Shown here in pieces: positions 34,480 through 44,372 of a stretch of 64,000 nt of DNA. Within the stretch, counting starts at the first letter, position 1, and each line of letters begins with the position of its first letter. This stretch comes from Chitinophagaceae bacterium. Lineage in GTDB: Bacteria; Bacteroidota; Bacteroidia; Chitinophagales; Chitinophagaceae. Below the pieces are notes generated by a model. The model was not told the origin of the DNA and ran no database searches. It was given only the letters and a program-made list of their open reading frames with translations. The stretch covers positions 1 through 64,000 of the forward strand of contig JAHBTJ010000016.1 of assembly GCA_019638595.1 (NCBI GenBank), given 5' to 3'. The position numbers were made by a program, and so were the translations under genes.

Positions 34480-37400
34480 ATGCAACTGAAAGGTTTGGTC
34501 ACTGTTTTTGCGATTGCGTTGATTGCTATTTCCCTTTACCAACTGCATTTTACCTGGGTTGTTCACAACCACGAGAGCAAAATGGAAACAAATGCCCGGA
34601 ACTGGGCCAACAGTAATTTTACCGGTGCTTCCCAGGAAGCCAAAGACTCTGCTTTCGACGCCCGTTTGCACCGGCTGCTCGATAGCACAAAAAGTAAAAT
34701 CATTACGTATAGTATTGCCGGTGCAACCAGCTATCAAAAGGCTAAAGAACAGGAACTAAGCCTGGGGCTCGACCTTCAGGGTGGTATGAGTGTAACCCTG
34801 GAAGTTGAACTGGAAGATCTTTTAAAATCAATTTCAAACAGCCCCAAGGATCCTTCGCTTAACAAAGCGCTGGAGCTTGCCACACAACGCAAGGGAACGA
34901 CCGATGCCGATTTTATAGGGCTGTTTTCGCAGGCATATAAGGAAGTAAATCCCGGCGGAAAACTCGCAGGCTTATTTGCCAATGCGGGGCAGCGGAATAT
35001 TAAGCTTGAGGACAGCGACGACCAGGTAATATCAAAATTACGTACCATGGCCGGCGAAGCTTTCCAGAATACATTCAGGGTATTAACCAAACGTATAGAC
35101 CAGTTTGGTGTAGCCCAGCCCAATATCAACCCCGATCCGCGTAAAGGAACCATCAGCGTTGAGCTGGCGGGGGTAAAAGATGATCCTGAAAGAGTACGTA
35201 AAATTTTACAGGCTACCGCTAACCTGCAGTTCTGGGAAGTATACCGTGGCAATGACATTGCCCAATCGTTTATGCAGGCCGAAGAAACGCTGAAGAAAAT
35301 AAAGGACGGTGATGCAAAGGCTGCAGATGACCCGGCTGCAAAAGCTGCGGATACAACCAAAGAAGCCACCCCGGCAACGGACACCACTAAAACAATTTCG
35401 CTGGATGATATTACGGCTAAAGCCGATACCACCCAAAGCGCCGCTTCTGGTGCTGCTGCGGCAGCAGTTCCTGCGCATTCTATACTCGGGCTGTTAATGC
35501 AGGCTCCCCAGGGAGACGCCGCGTTGGCTTATGTTCAAACAAAGGATACCGCGCAGTTGAACGAAAATATTGAGCTGGTAAAAGATATTTTTCCTGCCAA
35601 CGCGAGGTTTTTATATGGCATAGCCTCTCGTGGTAACGCGGGCGTTAACAGCAACGTGTTGCCTTTGTATGCCGTAAAAACCAACGAAGATGGCAAGGCT
35701 CCGCTGGAAGGCAATGATGTGGAAGAATCGAATATTTCTTACGATGAAAGAAACCGCCCTGCTGTTTCCTTAAGAATGACCAAACAGGGAGCTAAAAAGT
35801 GGGGAGACCTTACTACCGCTAATGTTGGAAAGCCGATCGCTATCGTGCTGGACAACGTAGTGTATTCCGCTCCCAATGTAATTAATCCCATACTGGATGG
35901 TAATTCGCAAATATCAGGCAGCTTTACAGTGGAAGAAGCGTCCGATCTTTCAAATATTCTTCAGTCCGGACAGTTAGCCGCGCCTGCAAGGATTGTGCAC
36001 GAACAATTAGTGGGGCCAACATTAGGTGCGGAAGCTATTCGTGGCGGCGCTATGTCTTTCATTATCTCATTCGTGGTAATATTTGCCCTCATGCTGCTGT
36101 ATTATAATACCAGTGGCTGGGTGGCTAATATAACATTGGTATTGAACCTGCTTTTCACTATTGGTGTGTTAAGCGGACTGGGCGCTACCTTAACGTCTGC
36201 AAGCATTGCGGCGTTGGTGCTGGCTATTGGTATGGCGGTGGATACGAATGTGATCATCTTTGAACGTATTAAAGAAGAGATATCGTGGAGAAGAAGCTAT
36301 GCCACGGCGGTGGATCATGGCTACAACCGTTCCCTGCCGCCGGTGCTGGACGCGCACGTAACTACCCTGCTTACCGCTATCATCCTCTATATTTTTGGTA
36401 TGGGCCCTATTAAAGGATTTGCTACCACTCAAATAATTGCGGTAGTGCTTAACCTTTTCTGCGGTATCATGATCGCCCGCCTCGCGTCTGAATGGTGGAC
36501 CAATAAAAAAGGACGCCATTTTGAATATTTTACCAAGCTTTCAAGAACCATCTTCAAAAAAGCGCATTTCGATTTTGTGGGAGCGCGCAAGGTGGCCTAT
36601 ATCATTTCAATATTTGTATTATTATTTGGTGTGGGATCTTTCTTTTACGGGTTTGATGAAGGGGTGGAATATAAAGGCGGGAGAAGCTACACCATCCATT
36701 TTGATAATGTGCTGAAAAGAGATGATGTAGCCAATGCCCTGCAAAAATCGTTTGGAGAGTATCCTGTAATTAAAACGGTAGGCGATGCCCGCACACTTAA
36801 TATTACCACGGCTTTCCAAAAGGAAAATCCTTCGCGTACGGCAGACTCTTTGGTAGAAGCTACCCTGTTTAGCGGGTTAAAGCCGTTTTTTGCCGACGGA
36901 ACCACCCATACGGAATTCAAGAAAAAATACCTGCAAAGCTCGCAGAGCGTGCAGCCTTCCATATCAGAAGACCTGAAACGTGGCGCCGTAACAGCTACCG
37001 TGGTATCTATTATTTTGATCTTCCTGTATATTTTCATTCGCTTCCGCGACTGGAGGTTCTCACTGGGAACCATTGTTTCGCTGGTGCATGATGTGCTTGT
37101 AACGCTGGCCGTATTTTCGTTTTTCCGCCATGTGATGCCTTTCCCGCTTGAAATTGACCAGCATTTTATTGCCGCGGTATTAACAGTGGTAGGCTTTTCG
37201 ATGAACGATACGGTAATTGTATTTGACCGTATACGTGAATACAGCAGAACAATGAAGGGCGAAAGTAAAACCAAAGTGATCAATGCCGCTATTAACGATA
37301 CGCTGAGCCGTACCATCATGACGTCGGTTACGGTATTCATAGTAGTACTGGTGCTGTTTATTTTTGGTGGTGAAGTAACCCGTGGATTTTCATTCGCTAT

Positions 37401-37551
37401 GCTGGTAGGTGTGTTGACGGGTATTTACTCATCTATATTTGTGGCTGCTCCTATTCTGGTTGATTTTGCCAAGGACAAACCTTTGGGCAAGCTTACTCCC
37501 GAAGAGCAGAAATTACAGGCAAAAGCCAAAGCGGCAGTTACTGCGCATTAA
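34480..37551 (+). CDS. secDF: SecDF fused protein-export subunit
   Basis: 1023 residues: SecD and SecF in one chain, twelve membrane helices in all. It uses the proton gradient to pull exported proteins through SecYEG. SecD landmarks are LGLDLQGGMSVTLEVE and the membrane motif VLAIGMAVDTNVIIFERIKEE. SecF landmarks are GVEYKGGRSYTIHF and VVGFSMNDTVIVFDRIRE. An Ala/Thr/Asp-rich linker near residues 265-330 (e.g. AAKAADTTKEATPATDTTK) is a long insertion in the SecD periplasmic part. A terminator follows. Confidence 0.96.
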   Translation: MQLKGLVTVFAIALIAISLYQLHFTWVVHNHESKMETNARNWANSNFTGASQEAKDSAFDARLHRLLDSTKSKIITYSIAGATSYQKAKEQELSLGLDLQGGMSVTLEVELEDLLKSISNSPKDPSLNKALELATQRKGTTDADFIGLFSQAYKEVNPGGKLAGLFANAGQRNIKLEDSDDQVISKLRTMAGEAFQNTFRVLTKRIDQFGVAQPNINPDPRKGTISVELAGVKDDPERVRKILQATANLQFWEVYRGNDIAQSFMQAEETLKKIKDGDAKAADDPAAKAADTTKEATPATDTTKTISLDDITAKADTTQSAASGAAAAAVPAHSILGLLMQAPQGDAALAYVQTKDTAQLNENIELVKDIFPANARFLYGIASRGNAGVNSNVLPLYAVKTNEDGKAPLEGNDVEESNISYDERNRPAVSLRMTKQGAKKWGDLTTANVGKPIAIVLDNVVYSAPNVINPILDGNSQISGSFTVEEASDLSNILQSGQLAAPARIVHEQLVGPTLGAEAIRGGAMSFIISFVVIFALMLLYYNTSGWVANITLVLNLLFTIGVLSGLGATLTSASIAALVLAIGMAVDTNVIIFERIKEEISWRRSYATAVDHGYNRSLPPVLDAHVTTLLTAIILYIFGMGPIKGFATTQIIAVVLNLFCGIMIARLASEWWTNKKGRHFEYFTKLSRTIFKKAHFDFVGARKVAYIISIFVLLFGVGSFFYGFDEGVEYKGGRSYTIHFDNVLKRDDVANALQKSFGEYPVIKTVGDARTLNITTAFQKENPSRTADSLVEATLFSGLKPFFADGTTHTEFKKKYLQSSQSVQPSISEDLKRGAVTATVVSIILIFLYIFIRFRDWRFSLGTIVSLVHDVLVTLAVFSFFRHVMPFPLEIDQHFIAAVLTVVGFSMNDTVIVFDRIREYSRTMKGESKTKVINAAINDTLSRTIMTSVTVFIVVLVLFIFGGEVTRGFSFAMLVGVLTGIYSSIFVAAPILVDFAKDKPLGKLTPEEQKLQAKAKAAVTAH

Positions 37552-37570
37552 TATTCTTTTTATAATGGTA

Positions 37571-37602
37571 AACCCCGGTTTCGTTCAGTACCGGGGTTTT
37601 TT
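37571..37602 (+). terminator. Rho-independent terminator after secDF
   Basis: AACCCCGGT and ACCGGGGTT form a perfect stem around TTCGTTCAGT, ending in TTTTTT. Confidence 0.85.
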
Positions 37603-37647
37603 ATTAACAGCTAACCGTAGATTTGCAGCATATTTATTTTTTACTGC

Positions 37648-38727
37648 TTGAGCATCATACCTGAAACATATATGCGCCGTTGCATGGAGCTTGCAAAAGC
37701 CGGCATGGGAGAGGTTGCGCCTAATCCTATGGTAGGGGCTGTGCTGGTGCACGAAGGCAGGATCATAGGAGAAGGGTATCACCGGCAATACGGGAAAGCG
37801 CACGCGGAAGTGAATTGTATCGAATCGGTAAAGGAGGAAGATGTTGCGTTGATCCCGGAAAGCACTTTATATGTTTCGCTGGAGCCCTGCGCCCATTTTG
37901 GCAAAACCCCGCCTTGTACCGATCTCATTATCCGGCATCGCATTCCTCATGTTGTAATAGGATGCACGGATCCGTTCAGCCAGGTAAATGGTAAAGGAAT
38001 TGAAAAGCTGCAACAGGCAAATATTCAAGTAACAGCCGGGGTATTGGAAAAAGAATGCCGCGATCTGAACCGGCGTTTTTTCACATTTCACGAGCAGCAT
38101 CGCCCTTATATTATATTAAAATGGGCGCAAAGCAGCAATGGAAAAATTGCCGGAATATCGAACAAAAGAATATGGATCAGTAACGCGTATACTAACAGGC
38201 TGGTGCATCGCTGGCGCAGCGAGGAAACGGCGATACTGGTAGGTACCCGCACGGCAATGGCGGATGATCCTGCTTTAACCACCCGTTTGTGGCCGGGCAA
38301 AAATCCTGTACGACTGGTAATTGATCTGCACCTGAAGCTTCCGGGCTTCCTGCATTTGTTTGATAATGCAGCGCCTACCATTGTTTTCAACCTGCATCAG
38401 CATACGATCGAAGACTTTGCCGGTAAAAGCTTTATTGAAAATAAGGAAACCGTATACTACCAGGTAACCGGCGGTGTGAGCATGGTGCAGCAGGTGTTAC
38501 ATGCTTTGTATGGCCTGAATGTACAGAGTGTTTTGGTAGAAGGTGGCGCCAGGCTTTTGCAGCACTTTATAGATGAAGGCATGTGGGATGAAGCCCGTGT
38601 TATTACCAATAACAGCCTGCTGATCCCCGAAGGATTGGGCGCGCCTGTTTTGCCTGCCGGCGATGCTGCACGGGTAGAAACTTTATTTGCCGACAGCATT
38701 CGCTATTATTACAATTCCTGGTATTGA
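37648..38727 (+). CDS. ribD: RibD, riboflavin deaminase/reductase
   Basis: 359 residues from a TTG. The family usually has a few residues before YMRRCxELA, which favours the TTG over the ATG at 37672. The N-terminal deaminase has HAEVNCI and LEPCAHFGKTPPC (zinc ligands); the C-terminal reductase has ILKWAQSSNGKIAG and VLVEGGARLLQHFI. It performs the second and third steps of riboflavin synthesis. The IMPACT-family gene follows 27 bases on, probably co-transcribed. No FMN riboswitch is seen in the short leader. Confidence 0.94.
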   Translation: MSIIPETYMRRCMELAKAGMGEVAPNPMVGAVLVHEGRIIGEGYHRQYGKAHAEVNCIESVKEEDVALIPESTLYVSLEPCAHFGKTPPCTDLIIRHRIPHVVIGCTDPFSQVNGKGIEKLQQANIQVTAGVLEKECRDLNRRFFTFHEQHRPYIILKWAQSSNGKIAGISNKRIWISNAYTNRLVHRWRSEETAILVGTRTAMADDPALTTRLWPGKNPVRLVIDLHLKLPGFLHLFDNAAPTIVFNLHQHTIEDFAGKSFIENKETVYYQVTGGVSMVQQVLHALYGLNVQSVLVEGGARLLQHFIDEGMWDEARVITNNSLLIPEGLGAPVLPAGDAARVETLFADSIRYYYNSWY

Positions 38728-38754
38728 ATATAGCAGCCCAATAAATATGTAAGC

Positions 38755-39369
38755 ATGAGCAGCGATACAATGAAGAATGCGGATTTTTATTTTACGGTAG
38801 AACAACCCGGGGTAGCGGAATTTAAAGATAAAGGAAGCCGCTTTATAGCTTGTGTATTTCCGTTTACGGTGGCCGAAGATTTTAAAAAGATCCTGGAGCA
38901 GGTTAAAAAAGAATACGCCAGGGCCTCTCACTATTGCTTCGCATACAGGATAGGGTTAGATGGCAATACTTTCAGGGTAAGCGACGACGGAGAGCCTTCG
39001 GGCAGCGCCGGGCGGCCCATATTTGGTTTGATCGAAAGCCGCCAACTTACCAATGTGCTGGTAATAGTGGTGCGTTATTTTGGCGGAACTTTATTGGGTG
39101 TTCCCGGTCTGATCAACGCGTACAGGTCGGCTACCGCGCTCGTATTGCAAACCACGCCCGTAATACAAAAAGCCGTGGAAATAGAATACGATCTTCATTT
39201 TGATTATACCGGCATGAACGATGTAATGATAGTGGTGAAGCAGTACAACTGCACGGTATTGTTACAGGAAATGCAATTGTTCTGTCACATGAAAATAGGG
39301 ATACCGCGGAACAGGGCAGACGAAGCGTTGTTTAAGCTGAAAGAGATCAGGGGGATAGAGATAAAATAA
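38755..39369 (+). CDS. YigZ/IMPACT-family protein
   Basis: 204 residues. The UPF0029/IMPACT domain is clear: EFKDKGSRFIACVFP, ASHYCFAYRIGLDG, SDDGEPSGSAGRPI and VVVRYFGGTLLGVPGLINAY. Members interact with translation factors or ribosomes, but the bacterial role is not settled. Converges on the CNNM/CBS gene. Confidence 0.9.
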   Translation: MSSDTMKNADFYFTVEQPGVAEFKDKGSRFIACVFPFTVAEDFKKILEQVKKEYARASHYCFAYRIGLDGNTFRVSDDGEPSGSAGRPIFGLIESRQLTNVLVIVVRYFGGTLLGVPGLINAYRSATALVLQTTPVIQKAVEIEYDLHFDYTGMNDVMIVVKQYNCTVLLQEMQLFCHMKIGIPRNRADEALFKLKEIRGIEIK

Positions 39370-39407
39370 GAGGGGCGGAAAAATCAGTCCATACAAGCAA
39401 TGACTGC

Positions 39408-40703
39408 TTATTCTTCCATTTCTTTTTTGATATCTTCCGAAACGGTTAGCAATATTTTATCAATACGATGCCCGTCCATATCGGCTATTTCAAAAGAAAA
39501 ACCTCTCCATTCCAGGCTGTCGCCCGTGCGGGGAATACGTTCCAGCTCATGCAGTATAAAGCCTGCCAATGTATCAAATTCCTGTTCTCCTTCGTTCATC
39601 CACTCCGTTTTTCCGAAGGTTCTTAAAAAATCATAAAAAGGGATCTGCCCGTCCACGAAATACGACCCGTCCTCCCGTTCCTTTATTTCATAATCTTCCA
39701 CGTCTGTTTGGGGAATATCGCCCACAATGGCTTCCAGTATATCGTTCAGCGTTATCATGCCCAGCAGGCTGCCGTATTCGTCTACCACAAAGCAACAGTG
39801 GATCTTTGTTTCCTTAAAGCGTTCCAGCACCTGGTAAGCGGTATTGTTTTCAGGAACGAACAGGGCAGGTTGCATAACCTCTTTCAGCAAAGTCGTACCT
39901 TCCTGCAGGTACAGGTCTTTTATGGCTACAACCCCCTGTATATTGTCAATGCTTTGGTCGCATACCGGGTAAACGGAGTGAGGTTCGGCCAGCACCTTTT
40001 CTTTAATGACCTTTTCGTTTTTCTCCAGGTCAAACCACACTATATCATTCCTGTGCGTCATCAGCGAGGTAATGTTCCGGTCGCCCAGGTGAAACACTCT
40101 TTCTATTATTTCCTGTTCCGCTTCTTCAATGGTACCCTGTTCCGTACCCTCGCTTATGATGGCTTTAATTTCTTCTTCCGTAACATAATTATCCTTCTTC
40201 TGTATATTGAACAGCTTTACGGTATAATACGTTGATTTGCTCAGCAGCCAAACGAACGGGTATGTTATTTTGGTAATTACGCTCATAGGACCGGCAACCA
40301 GTTTGGCAATGGTTTCAGGGCGCGATAAACCGAGGCGCTTAGGTACCAGTTCACCCAATACCAGTGTAAAATAGGTAATGATAATTACGATAATGGCAGT
40401 AGCCGTTCCGTTTACATAAGGGCGAAGCCATTCAAAGCGGTAAAGCTGTTCAACGAAGTCGGCTTTTAACGATTCGCCGGAATAAATACCGGTCAATATT
40501 CCTATGAGCGTAATACCTATCTGAACGGTTGAAAGGAAATTATCGGGCTTTTCGGCCAGCGCCAGCGCTTCTTTGGCTCTTTTATCGCCTTTGGCGGCCT
40601 GGGCTTCCAGCCTTGCCTTGCGTGAAGAAACAAGCGCGATCTCCGCCATTGAAAAAAGCCCGTTCAATAAAATCAATCCCAATATTATCAGAATCTCGAT
40701 CAT
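39408..40703 (-). CDS. CNNM/CBS-domain hemolysin-family protein
   Basis: 431 residues. The N-terminal DUF21/CNNM membrane domain (LIILGLILLNGLFSMAEIAL) leads to two CBS domains (about 205-325, VYPVCDQSIDNIQGVVAIKDLYL) and a C-terminal CorC/HlyC domain (REDGSYFVDGQIPFYDFL). Members move Mg2+ or Na+ or regulate such transport; the old hemolysin name is historical. It lies 11 bases after the PAP2 gene on the same strand. Confidence 0.92.
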   Translation of the reverse strand: MIEILIILGLILLNGLFSMAEIALVSSRKARLEAQAAKGDKRAKEALALAEKPDNFLSTVQIGITLIGILTGIYSGESLKADFVEQLYRFEWLRPYVNGTATAIIVIIITYFTLVLGELVPKRLGLSRPETIAKLVAGPMSVITKITYPFVWLLSKSTYYTVKLFNIQKKDNYVTEEEIKAIISEGTEQGTIEEAEQEIIERVFHLGDRNITSLMTHRNDIVWFDLEKNEKVIKEKVLAEPHSVYPVCDQSIDNIQGVVAIKDLYLQEGTTLLKEVMQPALFVPENNTAYQVLERFKETKIHCCFVVDEYGSLLGMITLNDILEAIVGDIPQTDVEDYEIKEREDGSYFVDGQIPFYDFLRTFGKTEWMNEGEQEFDTLAGFILHELERIPRTGDSLEWRGFSFEIADMDGHRIDKILLTVSEDIKKEMEE

Positions 40704-40714
40704 AGTATATGAAG

Positions 40715-41284
40715 TTAAGCTAAAGCGGCTAAACCCACCCTGCTGTTAAACAGCTTTGAGGTTGCCCCGCCTATCAGGCAACCCAGTATAGCGCCACAGG
40801 TAATATCGAGCGGGAAGTGTACCCCCACATATACCTGTGAATAAGAAATGATAAAAGCCCAGAAAAGAAAACTCCACCGCCAGAACAGGGGGGCAAATAA
40901 AAAAGTCCGGAAGCTGAACATTCCCAATGCAAAATGATTGGCCGCGTGGGAAGAGGTGAAACTCTTGCCTGTACCACAGCTTACCAGTGAGCGTATGGTA
41001 TCGGCCAGCAGGGGGTTATTGCAGGGCCTCAACCGGCCTGCCATCGGCTTTATTACCGAACTGCTCAGCATATCGGCCATGGCAAATGTTGCCAGGAAAA
41101 ATAATATCCAGTAAAACCCGCGGCGCCCGAAATTCAGGAGCATGAAAACCAGCAGGAACAAATACAGGGGCGACCAGAAGAACTGGTTTCGCAGCAAAGG
41201 GCAAAGCCAGTCTAAAAAGCTGTTGTGCCAAACCCCGTTTATTTTAGTAAACAGCGCTATATCGTACCGGATAATACTATTCAT
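40715..41284 (-). CDS. PAP2-family membrane phosphatase
   Basis: 189 residues with about five membrane helices. The three PAP2 motifs are present: KPMAGRLRP, SFTSSHAANHF (catalytic His) and SQVYVGVHFPLDITCG. It probably dephosphorylates undecaprenyl pyrophosphate or a phospholipid. The next gene on its strand, the CNNM/CBS protein, is only 11 bases away. Confidence 0.9.
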   Translation of the reverse strand: MNSIIRYDIALFTKINGVWHNSFLDWLCPLLRNQFFWSPLYLFLLVFMLLNFGRRGFYWILFFLATFAMADMLSSSVIKPMAGRLRPCNNPLLADTIRSLVSCGTGKSFTSSHAANHFALGMFSFRTFLFAPLFWRWSFLFWAFIISYSQVYVGVHFPLDITCGAILGCLIGGATSKLFNSRVGLAALA

Positions 41285-41495
41285 GCCTTTGATTTTTTAA
41301 AGCAAAAGCCAGCACTCGCGGGTTGGTATAGCTGGAAGCTGAAAGACTGGGGTAGTGATGATGATAATGCTGAAGCCAATGGTCTCCCGACATGGACTAT
41401 TGAAATTGTTTAAACAAATGTAATTATTGTTTTGTTTCCCGGCTCAATTATTGTTTGGTTCTTAAAGAGAATCATGATCTTATAAAATTTTCAAC

Positions 41496-41503
41496 TAGAT
41501 TTG
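41496..41503 (+). promoter_or_regulatory. -7 box of the glmM-type gene
   Basis: TAGATTTG matches TAnnTTTG and lies 20 bases before the GTG at 41524. Since transcription would start just after it, the in-frame ATG at 41455 cannot be the start. Confidence 0.45.
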
Positions 41504-41523
41504 CATCCTTAAAAATTTGTTTT

Positions 41524-42909
41524 GTGGCATTGATCAAGAGCATATCCGGCATAAGAGGAACAATAGGCGGGAAACCGGGCGAAACACTTTCTCCTTTAGA
41601 TATAGTTAAATTTACGGCGGCTTACGGCACCTGGTTGATCGAAAAAACAGGCAGCCGTAAGGTGGTAATAGGCCGCGATGGCCGCATAAGCGGCCCGCTT
41701 GTGCGTAATATTGTAGTGAGTACCCTGAATGCACTGGGCATTGATGTGATAGACCTTGGGCTGAGCACCACCCCCACAGTGGAAGTAGCCGTAACTATGG
41801 AACAGGCGGGCGGCGGTATTATTTTGACTGCCAGCCACAACCCCAGGGAATGGAACGCGCTTAAGCTGTTGAACAGCAAGGGCGAATTTATATCGGGACA
41901 GGATGGCAGGGAAGTGCTGGATATTGCCGCCGCCGAAAACTTTTCTTTTGTAGGGGTGGATAAGCTGGGTTCTGTTACGGAAGACAACAGCTACCTGCAG
42001 AAACATATAGATGCCATTACTTCGCTTGACCTGGTGGATAAAACCGCTATTGAGAACAGGAAGTTCAAAATAGTGGTAGACGCGGTAAACAGTACGGGAG
42101 CTTTGTTTGTACCTGAATTGCTGAAAGCTTTAGGCGTACATGAAAAAGATATTACCGTTATAAATGAAGAGGTTACCGGTAAATTTGCCCATAATCCTGA
42201 GCCCCTGCCCGAAAACCTGACTGAATTGAGCACAAAAGTGCAAAAGCTGGGAGCTGATCTGGGCATAGCGGTTGATCCCGACGTAGACCGGCTTTGCTTT
42301 GTATGTGAAGACGGGAGCATGTTTGGGGAAGAATATACCCTGGTTGCCGTGGCCGACTATGTATTAGGTAAAAAACCGGGTAATACGGTAAGTAATATGT
42401 CGTCTACCCGTGCTTTAAAGGATGTAACATTGAAGCATGGCGGGGAATATTCGCCCAGCGCCGTAGGGGAAGTAAACGTGGTGACACGGATGAAAGAAGT
42501 GAACGCGGCGATAGGGGGGGAAGGCAATGGCGGAATAATTTTACCTGAGTTGCACTATGGCAGAGACGCATTGGTAGGAATAGCGCTTTTCCTGACTCAT
42601 CTGGCGCATTCTCAAAAAAGCATCAAGCAGCTCCGCAGAACTTACCCCGACTATTTTATAAGCAAAAATAAAATTGAGCTGGAGCGCGACGTAAATGTGA
42701 AGGATGTGTTTGAAAAGATCAAAACAAAATATAAAGCTTATCCTGTAAATACAGAAGACGGTTTAAAAATTGAGTTTGATACGGATTGGGTACACCTTCG
42801 TACAAGCAATACGGAGCCCATCATCCGCATTTATGCCGAAAGCAGTTTTGAATCTACCGCTAATAACATAGCGCTTCGCCTGATGCGGGACATCAAGGAG
42901 TTAAAATAA
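41524..42909 (+). CDS. glmM: Phosphoglucosamine mutase-type enzyme
   Basis: 461 residues from the GTG at 41524, reading ALIKSISGIRGTIGGKPGE, the usual N-terminus in Bacteroidota. An alpha-D-phosphohexomutase that converts glucosamine 6- to 1-phosphate for cell wall synthesis. The catalytic Ser is in ILTASHNPREWNALKLL, metal binding in DPDVDRLCFV, sugar binding in GGEGNGG and phosphate binding in HLRTSNTEPIIRIYAES. Phosphomannomutase activity cannot be excluded. The cysteine desulfurase gene follows 55 bases downstream. Confidence 0.88.
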   Translation: MALIKSISGIRGTIGGKPGETLSPLDIVKFTAAYGTWLIEKTGSRKVVIGRDGRISGPLVRNIVVSTLNALGIDVIDLGLSTTPTVEVAVTMEQAGGGIILTASHNPREWNALKLLNSKGEFISGQDGREVLDIAAAENFSFVGVDKLGSVTEDNSYLQKHIDAITSLDLVDKTAIENRKFKIVVDAVNSTGALFVPELLKALGVHEKDITVINEEVTGKFAHNPEPLPENLTELSTKVQKLGADLGIAVDPDVDRLCFVCEDGSMFGEEYTLVAVADYVLGKKPGNTVSNMSSTRALKDVTLKHGGEYSPSAVGEVNVVTRMKEVNAAIGGEGNGGIILPELHYGRDALVGIALFLTHLAHSQKSIKQLRRTYPDYFISKNKIELERDVNVKDVFEKIKTKYKAYPVNTEDGLKIEFDTDWVHLRTSNTEPIIRIYAESSFESTANNIALRLMRDIKELK

Positions 42910-42964
42910 GCGTGCCTTTCACCGCATGCGCCATTCACACACAATACCTGTTTCATAAACCCCA

Positions 42965-44101
42965 ATGTTTGTGCACAACAGAATTTATTTTGATAATGCC
43001 GCTACAACGCCGTTAGACAGTCATGTACTGGAGGCTATGTTGCCGTATATGACCGAAAAGTTCGGCAACCCGTCTGCTATTTACTCTTATGGGCGAGAAA
43101 GCAGGCTGGCTATAGAAACGGCGCGAAAGTCGGTGGCCAGGATGCTCAATGCCCACCCCGCAGAAATATTTTTTACAAGCGGCGGTACGGAAAGCTCCAA
43201 TACGGCTATACTAGGCGCGGTGAGAGATATGGGGTGTACACGCATCATTACTTCACCTATTGAACATCATGCGGTACTGCACACGGCCGAGTACCTGCGT
43301 AACAAAGGAGAGGTTGAACTATTGTACACAGCTCTTTTGCCTGATGGCCATATAGATATTGAGAAACTGGAAGCATTGCTGGCGGGAAGCGAAAAAAAGA
43401 CGCTGGTTACACTCATGCATGCCAACAATGAAATCGGTAATATGCTTGACCTGCATGCAGTGGGCGAGATATGCAAAAGATACAAGGCCGTGTTTCATTC
43501 CGATACGGTGCAAACGGTGGGGCATTTCCCTTTTGACCTGCGAAATACTCCTGTTGATTTTATAACTGCCGGCGGGCATAAGTTTCACGGACCCAAAGGA
43601 GTGGGATTATTGTACATCAATGAGAATATAAAAATACAGCCGTTCATTCATGGCGGATCTCAGGAAAGGAATATGCGGGCAGGTACTGAAAACCTATATG
43701 GCATTGTTGGGTTCGCCAAAGCATTAGAGTGGGCTACTGTTCATCATGAAAAAGAAAGCGCCGCGATAGCCGCTATAAAGCTTTACATGATGGACGAACT
43801 GAAAAAGCGTATACCGGCTGTAGTATTTAATGGTGACCCGTTGGGTAAAAGCCTGTATACGGTTTTAAACGTCAGCTTTCCGAAAACAGAAAAATCGGAA
43901 ATGCTGCTTTATAATCTTGATATCAATCATATTTGCGCTTCCGGCGGCAGCGCCTGTACCAGCGGCGCCGACCAGGGTTCGCATGTTATAAGGGCAATTT
44001 ATAACGATCCTCATAAGGTAGCCGTCCGGTTTTCCTTCAGCAAATACAATACAAAAGAAGAAGTGGATAGGGTGGTGGAAAAGTTAAGTGAGTTGATATA
44101 G
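42965..44101 (+). CDS. Cysteine desulfurase (NifS/IscS-like)
   Basis: 378 residues. A PLP enzyme that removes sulfur from cysteine for Fe-S clusters and thiolated tRNA. YFDNAATTPLD at the start, SGGTESSNTAI (cofactor phosphate), TLMHANNEIGN, AGGHKFHGPKG (PLP Lys) and SGGSACTSGADQGSHV (active Cys) are all present. It could be IscS- or NifS-type; no iscU partner is near. Confidence 0.93.
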   Translation: MFVHNRIYFDNAATTPLDSHVLEAMLPYMTEKFGNPSAIYSYGRESRLAIETARKSVARMLNAHPAEIFFTSGGTESSNTAILGAVRDMGCTRIITSPIEHHAVLHTAEYLRNKGEVELLYTALLPDGHIDIEKLEALLAGSEKKTLVTLMHANNEIGNMLDLHAVGEICKRYKAVFHSDTVQTVGHFPFDLRNTPVDFITAGGHKFHGPKGVGLLYINENIKIQPFIHGGSQERNMRAGTENLYGIVGFAKALEWATVHHEKESAAIAAIKLYMMDELKKRIPAVVFNGDPLGKSLYTVLNVSFPKTEKSEMLLYNLDINHICASGGSACTSGADQGSHVIRAIYNDPHKVAVRFSFSKYNTKEEVDRVVEKLSELI

Positions 44102-44104
44102 ATT

Positions 44105-44370
44105 GGGGAGGTTGCGGGTTACAGGGATGATGGATTTGAGATTTGATGGCTATTACAGATTTCGGGTTTGTGGTTTATAGTTTGTGGTTTGTGCGTTGTG
44201 ACGGCTGCTAGACTGACAGCCGATAGCCCTCAACTATAAACAAAAAACTATAAACCATAAATTAATGGCTGATTGCTCACAGCCCATTGCTGACAGCCGA
44301 TACGATAGCCCTCAACTATAAACTACAAACCATAAACTATAAATTGATTGCCGATAGCTGAAAGCTAATA
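44105..44370. repeat. Mosaic intergenic word repeats
   Basis: This contains words from all families: GTTGCGGGTTACAGGGATGA, GGATTTGAGATTTGATGG, TTTGTGGTTTATAG, GACAGCCGATAGCC, ACTATAAACCATAAATT and GCTGAAAGC. It fills the gap between two convergent genes (cysteine desulfurase and coaE). No gene is seen. Confidence 0.75.
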
Positions 44371-44372
44371 GC

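Noticed and set aside
36687..37340. Minus-strand open frame opposite secDF
   Set aside because: It is a shadow of the conserved SecF part, and no family features are seen.
37603..37647. FMN riboswitch before ribD
   Set aside because: The leader between the secDF terminator and ribD is only about 45 bases, far too short for the aptamer.
41225..41413. 62-codon plus-strand frame at the PAP2 gene start
   Set aside because: The first third is antisense to PAP2. The end (AGWYSWKLKDWG, then PTWTIEIV) looks somewhat protein-like and may be a remnant, but there is no start and no family match.
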